A DNA stretch of 48,985 nt from a virus (IMGVR_UViG_3300023223_001280:1-48985); one strand, 5' to 3'. Counted from the first letter of the stretch, positions 5,914 to 13,046 are shown. Made by a program: numbers and translations. The notes: a model not told the origin generated them from the sequence alone.

Positions 5914-6194
5914 CCCCAACTGAAAAACTTAACCACATCTGCGCAACCTGTGCAAATGCAAAAATCGCCATGTTCAGTACCTCAAAATATTCTGATGAGT
6001 GGCACATAGACGTTGATATCGTAACAGACAGTCGCGATGAAGTGTCACTGCGTGAAACAAACACCGAACTGGACGATTGCATTGACGCGATCTACAAGAA
6101 AACCATGGCATTTCTCGCCAGCAACATCGATTTCGTCGCGCCGCAGATCGAGCACCAACCGGCGGTAGACGCCAACGACGAAATCCCATTCTAA
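5910..6194 (+). CDS. Hypothetical protein with SSB-like acidic tail (94 aa)
   Basis: Unknown function. The start overlaps the previous stop (ATGA) and follows GGAGC. The N-terminus has two Cys in a CATCANAK segment. The middle is strand-like (EWHIDVDIVTDSRDEV). The last residues are ANDEIPF. An acidic run ending in I-P-F is the hallmark of the single-stranded-DNA-binding protein tail that recruits partner proteins, so this small protein may imitate or compete with it. The body does not look like an OB-fold SSB. The tail could also be coincidence. Confidence 0.65.
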   Translation: MTPTEKLNHICATCANAKIAMFSTSKYSDEWHIDVDIVTDSRDEVSLRETNTELDDCIDAIYKKTMAFLASNIDFVAPQIEHQPAVDANDEIPF

Positions 6195-6208
6195 ACGGAA
6201 CAACCCTC

Positions 6209-6487
6209 ATGCTTAACAATAACATAAACATAAAAGCAGGCAAACTGTTCTGCTGGTCAACAGGCGAGTATAGCGACTATCAATACATAGGTCATTTCCT
6301 TGCGCTAGTCAACATTGACAGCGAGCTGCAAATACAGGAAAGTAAAGGTATAGACCGTAAAAATCGTCAATACCGTAGCATGGCCGGCCTGCTTCTGCCT
6401 GAATTGATCCGTAGTGGCGTAGTTATGTCAATTGACGTGCAAGAAATACACGGCGAGTTAACAAGTTGGGGAGTAAACCGCTCATGA
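6209..6487 (+). CDS. Hypothetical protein (92 aa)
   Basis: Unknown function. It starts 14 bases after the previous stop with a weak ribosome binding site (CGGAACAA). It is a mixed alpha/beta protein with several aromatic residues early (LFCWSTGEYSDYQYIGHF) and a helix MAGLLLPELIRSGVVM. The stop overlaps the helicase start by four bases (ATGA), so it is probably translated together with the helicase. Confidence 0.65.
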   Translation: MLNNNINIKAGKLFCWSTGEYSDYQYIGHFLALVNIDSELQIQESKGIDRKNRQYRSMAGLLLPELIRSGVVMSIDVQEIHGELTSWGVNRS

Positions 6488-7956
6488 CCGATTTCACCCC
6501 AACACCCGAACAACAAGATATTCTTCTTGCCGCCACCGAGACCGACGACAACCTGCTAATCTCCGCCCTTGCCGGCGCAGCAAAAACCAGCACCCTAGTC
6601 CTAATCGCGAAGGCGTTGCGCAAAACACCAATCCTGTGCCTCGCATTCAACAAAGCCATCCAGGTCGAAATGACCGCACAACTCCCTTCCACCACTGTAG
6701 CCATGACCCTAAACTCAATCGGGTACCGTGCCTGGCGCGAAGCAACCGGTCGTCGTCACCCCATTAACAAAAGCAAAACCTACGAGTTGCTCAAACGCCA
6801 CATCAACACCAAACTGAAAACAGGCGAGAAATTGGAGGCCCACACCACTATGACCGAGCTGATGCGGGCAATAGACTCGGGCAAAACCGCCGGTTACGTA
6901 CCGAGCGGTCATTTCCCTTCCGCTCGTCCACTCATGAACGACGACGAGTTCTTCGCCTGGCTCGACGACATCCCCAGCAAACTCGGCGAAAGTATAATCC
7001 GCGACGTGACGATTGAGTCAATACACGAATCTTTCCGGGGCGAACTCGATTTCAACGACCAGATTTTCATGCCAACCATCTTCCCCGCAACATTCCCACA
7101 ATACCCCCTTGTCATGGTCGACGAGGCACAGGATCTATCCGCCCTCAACCATGTCATGCTCAACAAAATCGCCCGCAAGCGCATAATCGCAGTCGGTGAT
7201 GAGTGCCAAGCCATCTACGGATTTCGCGGAGCGCACGAAGACAGCATGAATTTGCTCCAGCACCAATTTGGCATGAAGGAGATGCACCTCACCATCTCTT
7301 TCCGCTGCCCAATCGCAGTGGTGAAAACTGCCCGAGGACGAGCACCCCAGATGCGCTACCCAGACTGGGCCGAAACCGGCAGTGTCACCACTCTCCCCTC
7401 GTGGAACATAAACAACATACCCGACGACTGCTTCGTTCTGTGCCGCAACAACGCCCCCCTATTCACCCTCGCCATGCAAATACTCCGCGCCGGCCGCTTT
7501 CCCACCCTCCGCGGGAATGAAATTGGCCGCACCATCCTGAAGAATATGAAAAAGTTCGGAAAAAGCCAGCTGACGCGGGTCGAGGTACACTCAGCAATCA
7601 ATGCTTGGGAAAGCAAAAAGCAAAAAAAGTCCAGATCGCCCAAAAAAGTAACAGACATGGCCGATTGTATGCGTTTGTTCGCTGAAAATGGCAAAACCCT
7701 CGGAGATGCACTCGCATATGGCGAGCATTTAATCAATTCTTCCGGGCCAATCCACCTCATGACCGGGCACAAGGCAAAAGGACTTGAAAAACCTGTGGTT
7801 TTCATCCTTGACGAGTACCTAATCGCCCCATTTGGCCAAGATCGCAACCTGCGCTACGTCATGCAAACACGAGCGCAGCAGGATTTGATCTACATCACCT
7901 CGGGGGGCTTCAAAAGCGAAGCAGAATTCAACGAAGAAATGGTTGAGTCGGTATGA
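6484..7956 (+). CDS. UvrD/Rep-like superfamily 1 DNA helicase (490 aa)
   Basis: ATP-driven DNA translocase/helicase, likely 3'-5' by family. Q-motif-like TPEQQDILLA is near residue 7, motif I ALAGAAKTST at 28-37 (Lys34), motif Ia LCLAFNKA at 51-58, motif II VDEAQD at 212-217, motif III VGDECQAIYGFRGA at 237-250, a motif V-like GHKAKGLE near 430 and a motif VI-like MQTRAQQD near 465. It is shorter than UvrD (about 720 aa), lacking most of the 1B/2B insertions, as in many phage helicases. The start at 6484 overlaps the previous stop. It may act in replication restart or recombination with the nuclease and Sak4-like ATPase encoded 4-5 kb downstream. Confidence 0.93.
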   Translation: MTDFTPTPEQQDILLAATETDDNLLISALAGAAKTSTLVLIAKALRKTPILCLAFNKAIQVEMTAQLPSTTVAMTLNSIGYRAWREATGRRHPINKSKTYELLKRHINTKLKTGEKLEAHTTMTELMRAIDSGKTAGYVPSGHFPSARPLMNDDEFFAWLDDIPSKLGESIIRDVTIESIHESFRGELDFNDQIFMPTIFPATFPQYPLVMVDEAQDLSALNHVMLNKIARKRIIAVGDECQAIYGFRGAHEDSMNLLQHQFGMKEMHLTISFRCPIAVVKTARGRAPQMRYPDWAETGSVTTLPSWNINNIPDDCFVLCRNNAPLFTLAMQILRAGRFPTLRGNEIGRTILKNMKKFGKSQLTRVEVHSAINAWESKKQKKSRSPKKVTDMADCMRLFAENGKTLGDALAYGEHLINSSGPIHLMTGHKAKGLEKPVVFILDEYLIAPFGQDRNLRYVMQTRAQQDLIYITSGGFKSEAEFNEEMVESV

Positions 7957-8072
7957 TACCTTACAAATTCACCTTTCCTTTTGCAATTTTCAGAGCCTTA
8001 GCACGGAGGCAGCGTCGTAAAGAGTTAGCTAATGACTCGAAACTATTCACAACAAAACTAAGGAGCAGTGAC

Positions 8073-8240
8073 ATGACAACACCTATCCCCCACACTCATG
8101 ACAACACAAACCACCCACCAGTAGGCGAATGTTCGGATTCAATCGGCCTGCTCCCGCGTGAGTGGGACGAATGTAGACCGAGCGACTATGTGCAAACTGA
8201 AGTGGCATTATTGAAACGGCAACGTTTTGAACTGACATAA
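8073..8240 (+). CDS. Small hypothetical protein (55 aa)
   Basis: Unknown function. AAGGAG seven bases upstream supports the ATG at 8073. The frame is open back to an ATG at 7953 that overlaps the helicase stop (ATGA) and would add 40 basic residues (ALARRQRRKEL), so a 95-residue form is possible. The 55-residue form starts with a His/Pro-rich, probably disordered segment and ends in LLPREWDECRPSDYVQTEVALLKRQRFEL. Confidence 0.5.
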   Translation: MTTPIPHTHDNTNHPPVGECSDSIGLLPREWDECRPSDYVQTEVALLKRQRFELT

Positions 8241-8251
8241 GGAGAAACAAC

Positions 8252-8332
8252 ATGGAAACAATTGAATATAACAATTTCGATAAACAACTGTGGAAAGATT
8301 GCATCGCTGGCAAGGAAAACTATCATGAGTGA
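8252..8332 (+). CDS. Tiny ORF (26 aa)
   Basis: Starts with ATG eight bases after AAGGAG and encodes METIEYNNFDKQLWKDC plus nine residues. It overlaps the next gene by eight bases, the same spacing seen between other real gene pairs here. It is either a genuine micropeptide or a translated leader for the zinc-ribbon gene. Confidence 0.45.
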   Translation: METIEYNNFDKQLWKDCIAGKENYHE

Positions 8333-8642
8333 TTTTAAAGGAAAGAAAAACATTTACCTGTGTAATGAATGCGGCCACGGTTTCGTCAGTCTGGATCAAG
8401 ACAGTGGCACTACTCCATTCATGACTGCTTGCCGAAACCCAGAATGTGAAAAGTTGGCGTACAGTCTGCTTTACCTGTGCCCGCAAGAATCGCTGGCAGA
8501 AGTCAAACCGGCTTTAATATGGGTAGTACCCACGGGGGATCAATTAGCCAAAATGTCCGAATCCACCCAACACCATGTAAAAATGGGTGGATTAATTTCT
8601 AAAGAATGGTTGACTGAACTGGAAAAGGAGAGTATACATTAG
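8325..8642 (+). CDS. Zinc-ribbon phage protein (105 aa)
   Basis: Residues 11-43 carry CNEC...CRNPEC, a Cys4 zinc ribbon of the type found in many small phage proteins of unknown role. The linker contains TTPFMTACRN, and a helical C-terminus follows (KMSESTQHHVKMGGLISKEWLTELEKE). The chosen ATG (8325) lies inside the tiny upstream frame. An in-frame upstream start would overlap that frame fully. Zinc ribbons of this size often mediate contact with nucleic acid or with a larger enzyme, but no partner is evident. It is the last gene before the control region at 8643-8827. Confidence 0.75.
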   Translation: MSDFKGKKNIYLCNECGHGFVSLDQDSGTTPFMTACRNPECEKLAYSLLYLCPQESLAEVKPALIWVVPTGDQLAKMSESTQHHVKMGGLISKEWLTELEKESIH

Positions 8643-8647
8643 ACCAA

Positions 8648-8717
8648 TCAATATGATCCCGTTGTGGCCACACCGAACCGCAAATGGCCCGTTCAGTGAC
8701 TGCAACGATCATATTGA
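8648..8717 (+). other. Long RNA hairpin after the zinc-ribbon gene
   Basis: TCAATATGATC (8648-8658) is the exact reverse complement of 8707-8717. The helix continues with GTTG (8661-8664)/CAAC (8703-8706) after a two-base bulge, and an inner GGCCA/TGGCC pairing is possible. There is no T-run, so it is not a classical terminator. It may be a transcript-end stabiliser or a regulatory RNA domain. Confidence 0.5.
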
Positions 8718-8760
8718 CCCATACCATTTGATACGCAAATCACCCATACCATCTGCAAAT
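8718..8760. promoter_or_regulatory. Operator-like palindrome, site 2 (tandem)
   Basis: CCCATACC (8718-8725), ATTTG, five bases, CAAAT (8736-8740), then CCCATACC again at 8743-8750 and a shorter ATCTG-CAAAT (8751-8760). The 25-bp spacing of the CCATAC boxes equals that at site 1. The element ends five bases before the -35 box of the promoter at 8766, so a bound protein would block or activate it. Confidence 0.6.
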
Positions 8761-8765
8761 AACCC

Positions 8766-8794
8766 TTGAAGTTACTTTCAGTTTGCGGTATAAT
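8766..8794 (+). promoter_or_regulatory. Sigma70 promoter for the replication operon
   Basis: TTGAAG (8766-8771), a 17-base spacer and a perfect TATAAT (8789-8794), 34 bases before the ATG at 8828. Both this and the 2019-2047 promoter have the context GGTATAAT. Confidence 0.85.
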
Positions 8795-8827
8795 GGCAAC
8801 GCAACAAACAACAATTTGGAGACTAAC

Positions 8828-9355
8828 ATGACTGAAGTAACATCAAAAATAGTACAAATCCAAGGCGAAGAATTCACCCTACCCATTCGCTACACCGAGG
8901 GCGTAGTCCTAAGCGCGATCGAGGCCAAGGTACTCAGCCAAACATGGTGCGAAAATGTGCGCAACAACACGGCGAAATTTATCAAGGCAGCGAATGATGA
9001 AGATAACGAAATGACAATGGCCCAGGCGCACGATGAAGTGTATGCCGCTGCCAATGAATATGAGTTTACCGCCGCAGCCGCCGCCGGAAGTCGGTCATCC
9101 TACACCCCTGAGCAGAAAGAAGCTCGCAAAATTGCCCGCGAAGGCATCCGTGCTGAACTCGCCGCCGCCGGTCGTAAAATGTCTGATATTGGCAAAGAGG
9201 TTCTCGAGGCCGCTGTGCATCAAGCTTCCGAAATGCCTCACATTGTCAAGATCGCGAAAAAACGCGTGAAAGAAGCACAGTCCGCGAGTGAAGGCATCCT
9301 GGCCGGCTTGGATTTGTCCGGCACAGGAGAAGTTTCCGAAATAGCCGCAGAGTAG
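8828..9355 (+). CDS. Conserved hypothetical, second of a pair of related proteins (175 aa)
   Basis: Unknown function. The ATG at 8828 follows TTGGAG. A TTG at 8783 in the same frame falls inside the promoter and is rejected. It is an Ala/Glu-rich helical protein with a central Ala tract (AAAAAGSRSS) that looks like a flexible hinge. The C-terminal half (EARKIAREGIRAELAAAG...IAKKRVKEAQSASEG) parallels the product of 857-1429 in spacing and residue type. It is the first gene of the replication operon and would be made in large amounts from the strong promoter, which fits a DNA-binding or host-modifying role, though nothing proves one. Confidence 0.75.
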   Translation: MTEVTSKIVQIQGEEFTLPIRYTEGVVLSAIEAKVLSQTWCENVRNNTAKFIKAANDEDNEMTMAQAHDEVYAAANEYEFTAAAAAGSRSSYTPEQKEARKIAREGIRAELAAAGRKMSDIGKEVLEAAVHQASEMPHIVKIAKKRVKEAQSASEGILAGLDLSGTGEVSEIAAE

Positions 9356-9376
9356 TCGTCCTCCATTCTGCAGCTT

Positions 9377-9418
9377 GGGCAGGGAAGCCCGGTACCTCCC
9401 TCCGTTGCTTCCTTGCCC
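9377..9418 (+). other. 12-bp RNA hairpin between genes
   Basis: GGGCAGGGAAGC (9377-9388) pairs with GCTTCCTTGCCC (9407-9418) with one G-U and an 18-nt loop. No T-run follows, so it is more likely a processing or stability element or an attenuator than a terminator. The 95-base gap holds no gene. Confidence 0.5.
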
Positions 9419-9450
9419 TACCACCACTCACCATTTCAAGGACCAGCCCA

Positions 9451-9873
9451 ATGGAAATTCTTGCCCCAGTTCGCGGAGCCTACTTCCGCATCAAAGAAAA
9501 CCCCGCAGTCGAAGACATCATTCTCAACCTGCGCGCTGACCAACCTGCCGAGTTGCGTCGCGAACCCGACAATCCGTACGATCCAAACGCAATCATTGTA
9601 TTAGTAACTGAAATGGTTTCCGATCCTGACAATGGTAACACTCAGGGGGATAACTGGCTTGTGGGAGTTGGTCCACCAGTCAACATCGGCTACGTCGCCA
9701 AAGAATTCGCAGTCGACATCGCCCCATTCCTTGACCAGGGCGCCGACTACACCGCTACTATTGATCATTACGCCAACCCTCAACAACCGGTTATCAAGAT
9801 CATCCTTGACATCGAGGACCAAGAACTATCTCATTTTCGGTATTCAATATCACTAGATGATATTCCATCTTGA
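9451..9873 (+). CDS. Stand-alone HIRAN-domain protein (140 aa)
   Basis: Resembles the HIRAN domain, known from HLTF/Rad5-type remodelers, where it binds 3' ends of single-stranded DNA at stalled forks. The pattern seen is APVRGAYFRI at the N-terminus, then LRREPDNPYDPNAIIV (residues about 34-49), then NIGYVAKEFAVDIAPFL, the expected order of conserved blocks. An acidic tail follows (DIEDQELSHF...SLDDIPS). The domain is not fused to a helicase or nuclease here. Given the neighbouring recombination genes, it may guide them to DNA ends. The ATG follows AAGGA. It ends in a TTGA overlap with the next gene. Confidence 0.75.
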   Translation: MEILAPVRGAYFRIKENPAVEDIILNLRADQPAELRREPDNPYDPNAIIVLVTEMVSDPDNGNTQGDNWLVGVGPPVNIGYVAKEFAVDIAPFLDQGADYTATIDHYANPQQPVIKIILDIEDQELSHFRYSISLDDIPS

Positions 9874-10073
9874 TCCACCTCCTTTACCGCGCCCTCGAAT
9901 CACCCAACGGCATTGAGGTCGAGACGAACAACAGGGAATTGCTGCGAGCACGGCTCTACAAGCTTCAGAAAAAAGACCCCAGTGCATTCGGTGAGTTGGC
10001 CTTTGTTTTTCCTGTCTACAAAACCTGCCTCTGGATAATGCGAAAGAACCCTGATGACCCAACCGATGAATAA
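9870..10073 (+). CDS. Conserved small phage protein, TTG start (67 aa)
   Basis: Starts with TTG overlapping the previous stop. The pattern IHLLYRALESPNGIEVETNNRELLRARLYK and the C-terminal LWIMRKN recur in small phage proteins I recognise as conserved but uncharacterised. It is a compact alpha/beta protein with many basic residues in the central helix. It overlaps the next gene by 20 bases. Confidence 0.65.
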   Translation: MIHLLYRALESPNGIEVETNNRELLRARLYKLQKKDPSAFGELAFVFPVYKTCLWIMRKNPDDPTDE

Positions 10074-10248
10074 TATAGATTATACTGATCCAAAACTTTT
10101 ATTGGATTTACACGCAGAGATGAAAAGCGCAAGACGTGAAATACAAGGAAGTTTTATTGCTCTTCACTTAAAAACACCGTCGCGTGTTACAGATGACATA
10201 CAAAAGGAGCACTTACCAAAACCAAGGAACCCGGATGACCCGACGTAA
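10054..10248 (+). CDS. Small hypothetical protein (64 aa)
   Basis: Unknown function. Two possible starts lie in frame (10054 and 10066), and neither has a strong ribosome binding site. The product is helical and polar (DPKLLLDLHAEMKSARREIQGSFIALHL) with a basic tail ending in RNPDDPT. The preceding protein has an almost identical segment near its own C-terminus (KNPDDPT), encoded by similar DNA (10047-10060 and 10228-10241), which suggests a short local duplication. Confidence 0.5.
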   Translation: MTQPMNNIDYTDPKLLLDLHAEMKSARREIQGSFIALHLKTPSRVTDDIQKEHLPKPRNPDDPT

Positions 10249-10432
10249 AGAAATCAGCCCGCTTCAAAAGCACACCCTAGAATTGTTCGAGGGTGATCTT
10301 TCGGAAGTTGCTGACTTGAGTGGCAAACCGGCGGGTTACGTCATACGCAGGATCGTGCGGGCGTTTATAGAGAATGCTCGGCGCGGCCAAACCCCGGCTG
10401 AGGATATTAAAACAGGAGTAAAACTGAAATGA
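10235..10432 (+). CDS. Small helix-turn-helix-like protein (65 aa)
   Basis: Starts at ATG 10235 after AAGGAA. The segment DLSEVADLSGKPAGYVIRRIVRAFIENARRGQ has the size and residue pattern of a helix-turn-helix (A-D-L-S-G-K as the turn, then a basic recognition-like helix). It could be a small DNA-binding regulator, but similarity is by pattern only. ATGA overlap with the next gene. Confidence 0.5.
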   Translation: MTRRKEISPLQKHTLELFEGDLSEVADLSGKPAGYVIRRIVRAFIENARRGQTPAEDIKTGVKLK

Positions 10433-10554
10433 GTAAACACACTGTCGGAACATCAATAACTGCAATGCTCGGCTTAGCCATTCTTGGCGGATGCCAACCA
10501 GATGCACAAATAGCATCAAAGAACCTGTCCAAACCGGCGTGTGGTATTTTATAA
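10429..10554 (+). CDS. Tiny predicted lipoprotein (41 aa)
   Basis: Starts at the ATGA overlap, with GGAG ten bases upstream. The N-terminus MSKHTVGTSITAMLGLAILGGC is a short signal with lipobox LGGC (Cys22), leaving a mature peptide of only 20 residues. It parallels the lipoprotein at 4109-4309 and the o-spanin candidate at 45918-46208, but here it lies in the replication operon. It could be a superinfection-exclusion lipopeptide. Confidence 0.55.
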   Translation: MSKHTVGTSITAMLGLAILGGCQPDAQIASKNLSKPACGIL

Positions 10555-10637
10555 CGGCATTACAGCCGGCTAGATGTTGATCTTCGTATTGATACAAAAG
10601 AGCTAAATACTGACCGACACGACTAAAGGAGCAACCA

Positions 10638-10856
10638 ATGACCACCGACATCGGCAAGATATTCGCCGACAATCCCCTTAATCTCAAACGAACCGACATT
10701 CGCGAGATGATCGAGGTCTACCGGTCCGCCCGGAAGTCGTTCAACCTCGGCGTGCCGCAGGCGGGCGCAATCAAAAAGCTAACCACAAAACAACTGGAAG
10801 TTAAAGAGGCGGCGAGTAAGATTAGCCTTGTCGATCTGGGGCTGGGTGACAAGTGA
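10638..10856 (+). CDS. Small hypothetical protein (72 aa)
   Basis: Unknown function. The ATG follows AAGGAGC. It begins with TDIGKIFADNPLNL, continues with a helix IREMIEVYRSARKSF and a basic stretch AIKKLTTKQLEVKEAASKI, and ends DLGLGDK. It lies 83 bases after the tiny lipoprotein, in a gap where I see no further gene. It overlaps the next start by four bases (GTGA). Confidence 0.6.
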   Translation: MTTDIGKIFADNPLNLKRTDIREMIEVYRSARKSFNLGVPQAGAIKKLTTKQLEVKEAASKISLVDLGLGDK

Positions 10857-10981
10857 ATTGGTTTGCGCAGCACTGGCAAGAATGGATACTGGAAATGCTC
10901 GGTATTTATGGTTTTGTCAGTCGTATTCACGTCGTGCGTAAATTTAACATCAGAAAGTATTACTGGAGAGAACGCAAATGA
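10853..10981 (+). CDS. Small basic hydrophobic protein, GTG start (42 aa)
   Basis: A GTG at 10853 overlaps the previous stop (GTGA), and the stop at 10979-10981 overlaps the next ATG (ATGA). This double coupling makes it very likely real despite its size. The sequence WFAQHWQEWILEMLGIYGFV is an amphipathic, Trp-rich helix followed by a strongly basic tail RKFNIRKYYWRERK, suggesting attachment to the inner face of the membrane or to nucleic acid. Confidence 0.55.
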   Translation: MNWFAQHWQEWILEMLGIYGFVSRIHVVRKFNIRKYYWRERK

Positions 10982-11181
10982 CATACAAATCATCCCAAGC
11001 ATTTCCACGCGCCTCAAATGTTCGTGGCATGAGCCTACGCGATTACTTTGCAGGACAGGCTTTGGCAGGGTTATTATCTTCTAATGTTGAAGTCCATTAC
11101 AGTAAAACGCCTACCGATATTTTGGCTTACGCCTTGTATACAATGGCCAACGCAATGCTCAAAGAACGGGAAAAGTCTTGA
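10978..11181 (+). CDS. Conserved small phage protein (67 aa)
   Basis: The segment RGMSLRDYFAGQALAGLL followed by AYALYTMANAMLKERE is one I recognise from many phage genomes as a conserved small protein of unknown role, usually encoded near replication genes. It is all-helical and about the usual length. The ATGA overlap upstream and the TGATG overlap with the nuclease gene downstream suggest coordinated translation. Confidence 0.75.
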   Translation: MTYKSSQAFPRASNVRGMSLRDYFAGQALAGLLSSNVEVHYSKTPTDILAYALYTMANAMLKEREKS

Positions 11182-12173
11182 TGATCAACGGAACCAAATC
11201 AATCCTACCCGCTCAGTCCGCAGTCCAGTCCTGCTTTGATCAAGGTGGTCAGTTCGCTTGGGACGCTACCTCACTTTCCCTCTTCACCACCTGCCCCCGC
11301 AAGTACTACTACCGCATGATCGAGGGGTGGGTTCCGCATCGCAAGTCAGTCCACCTACTATTCGGCGGCTGGTACGCCAAAGCACTGGAGAACTTTTGGC
11401 ACCTACTCACCAGCGGCACAGATCGTGAAACAGCCCTTGAAGACATCGTGCTTGAACTGCTAAAAAGCACCTGGGAGCCTGGCTATGCCTCTGCCGCCGA
11501 CGCAACTGCAAAACGCAACCCAGACTGGACGAAAGGTCGACCCTGGAAATCTGACGACAACAACAAAACCCGCGAAAACCTAATCCGAACTGTGATTTGG
11601 TACATCGACCATTTCACCGATGACAACTGCAAAACCATCATCCTGAGTGATGGCGCGCCCGCTGTCGAGCTTTCGTTCAAAATCGACATCGGCCACAATT
11701 TCTTGTGGTGTGGACACATCGATAAACTCGTCGACTTTGGTGGAGATGTAATGGTTATGGACCAAAAAACCACGGGCAGTACAATCACCCCCCGTTACTG
11801 GCAACAGTGGCACACCGATGGCCAGATGAGTGGCTATGCCTTCGCCGGTACCATACTCTACAACACACCCGTCAAGGGAGTGATCATCGACGCAGCTCAA
11901 ATCATGGTTGGTGGTACTCGGTTCGAGCGTGGCTTTACCCACCGCACCCAAGACCAGCTGCAGGAATGGCTCAACGATACAAAGCACTACATTTCCCTGG
12001 CAAGGAGCTATTTCCGGGATAAGGCATGGCCTATGAACCGCTCGAGTTGTGGCAACTACGGCGGATGCGAATTCCGCGACGTATGTGGCCACTCACCCAG
12101 CGTCCGCCCCAACTTGTTACGGGGCGACTTCACGCAGGACGAACAGAAATGGAACCCACTGGAGAATAGATAA
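11181..12173 (+). CDS. PD-(D/E)XK nuclease, Cas4/RecB-like with Fe-S cysteines (330 aa)
   Basis: DNA exonuclease of the RecB/Cas4 superfamily. The catalytic core is GHID (178-181) followed by DQK (194-196), the D...(D/E)xK signature with Gln in place of Glu. SLFTTCPRKYYYR near the N-terminus (Cys38) and three C-terminal Cys in CGNYGGCEFRDVC (290, 296, 302) make the four-cysteine set that holds an iron-sulphur cluster in AddB/Cas4 proteins. The ATG at 11181 overlaps the previous stop. Next to the RecA-like ATPase and SSB-like genes it probably makes single-stranded ends for phage recombination. Confidence 0.88.
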   Translation: MINGTKSILPAQSAVQSCFDQGGQFAWDATSLSLFTTCPRKYYYRMIEGWVPHRKSVHLLFGGWYAKALENFWHLLTSGTDRETALEDIVLELLKSTWEPGYASAADATAKRNPDWTKGRPWKSDDNNKTRENLIRTVIWYIDHFTDDNCKTIILSDGAPAVELSFKIDIGHNFLWCGHIDKLVDFGGDVMVMDQKTTGSTITPRYWQQWHTDGQMSGYAFAGTILYNTPVKGVIIDAAQIMVGGTRFERGFTHRTQDQLQEWLNDTKHYISLARSYFRDKAWPMNRSSCGNYGGCEFRDVCGHSPSVRPNLLRGDFTQDEQKWNPLENR

Positions 12174-12250
12174 GGAGCAACCCAATAACCAACGCTATTA
12201 AGCCCAATATCGCAAAACAAGCCAAAGACTAATTGAGGAGAAGATCACCG

Positions 12251-13045
12251 ATGCCACCACTTGACAAATCCACCGCATCCCAGTTCATCAAACTTATGTA
12301 CATCGGCGACAGTGGCGCAGGCAAAACCGGCTCCCTTGTATCCCTCGTTGAGGCCGGTTACCGCCTCCGCATCCTCGACATGGACAACGGCGTAACCGTC
12401 CTGCGCAGCTACATCATGGAACAGTGCCCGAACCGCATTGATCAAGTCGAGTACGAAACCTGCCGCGACAACATCATCGCCACTAACATGGGACCAACAA
12501 TCAGAGGAGTCGCAAAGGCATACGTCAAAGCGACCAAGCTGCTCACCAAGTGGACTGACGAGACTACCCCGTGCGAGTGGGGGTCAGACACGATCCTAGT
12601 CATAGACTCACTCGCCACCCTCAGCCAAGCTGCGTTTAATTGGCAGAAAAGCCTCAACCCCGGCGCGGTGGGCAAAGCCCAACTCAAATGGGTTGGCGGT
12701 GCGCAGGAGTCTATCGAAACCATCCTTGCTATGTTGACAAGTGAAACATTTGAGTGCAACGTTATCGTCATTTCTCATGTCGAGTATATCGATGACGGCC
12801 AGGGCAACATCATTCGCGGCCAGGTTGATGCAATCGGTAAGAAGCTTGGCCCGCGCATACCAAAGTACTTCAACACGATGGTACTCGCCACCATGATTGG
12901 CAGCGGCAGCAACATAAAACGCGAAATCGCTACCGTGCCCACTAACCTAATAGCTCTGAAGAATCCCGCTCCCTTCAGACTTGACAATTCACTTCCCTTG
13001 GAGACGGGACTAGCAACATTGTTTGAAAAACTAAAGGAAATCTAG
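12251..13045 (+). CDS. RecA-like ATPase, Sak4-type recombinase (264 aa)
   Basis: P-loop ATPase with Walker A GDSGAGKT (19-26), Walker B ILVIDS (115-120), and NVIVISHVEY as a sensor-like strand. The size and single RecA-core domain fit the Sak4 group of phage single-strand annealing or strand-exchange proteins, which usually have an SSB-like gene next to them, as here. The ATG at 12251 follows GAGGAG at a rather long ten bases. A TTG at 12233 would add six basic residues. The 77 bases before the ribosome binding site hold no gene, though AAGGAGC followed by ATA at 12186 looks like a lost start. Confidence 0.85.
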   Translation: MPPLDKSTASQFIKLMYIGDSGAGKTGSLVSLVEAGYRLRILDMDNGVTVLRSYIMEQCPNRIDQVEYETCRDNIIATNMGPTIRGVAKAYVKATKLLTKWTDETTPCEWGSDTILVIDSLATLSQAAFNWQKSLNPGAVGKAQLKWVGGAQESIETILAMLTSETFECNVIVISHVEYIDDGQGNIIRGQVDAIGKKLGPRIPKYFNTMVLATMIGSGSNIKREIATVPTNLIALKNPAPFRLDNSLPLETGLATLFEKLKEI

Positions 13046-13046
13046 C

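Noticed and set aside
8783-8827. TTG start upstream of the protein at 8828
   Set aside because: It lies inside the -10 region and has no ribosome binding site.
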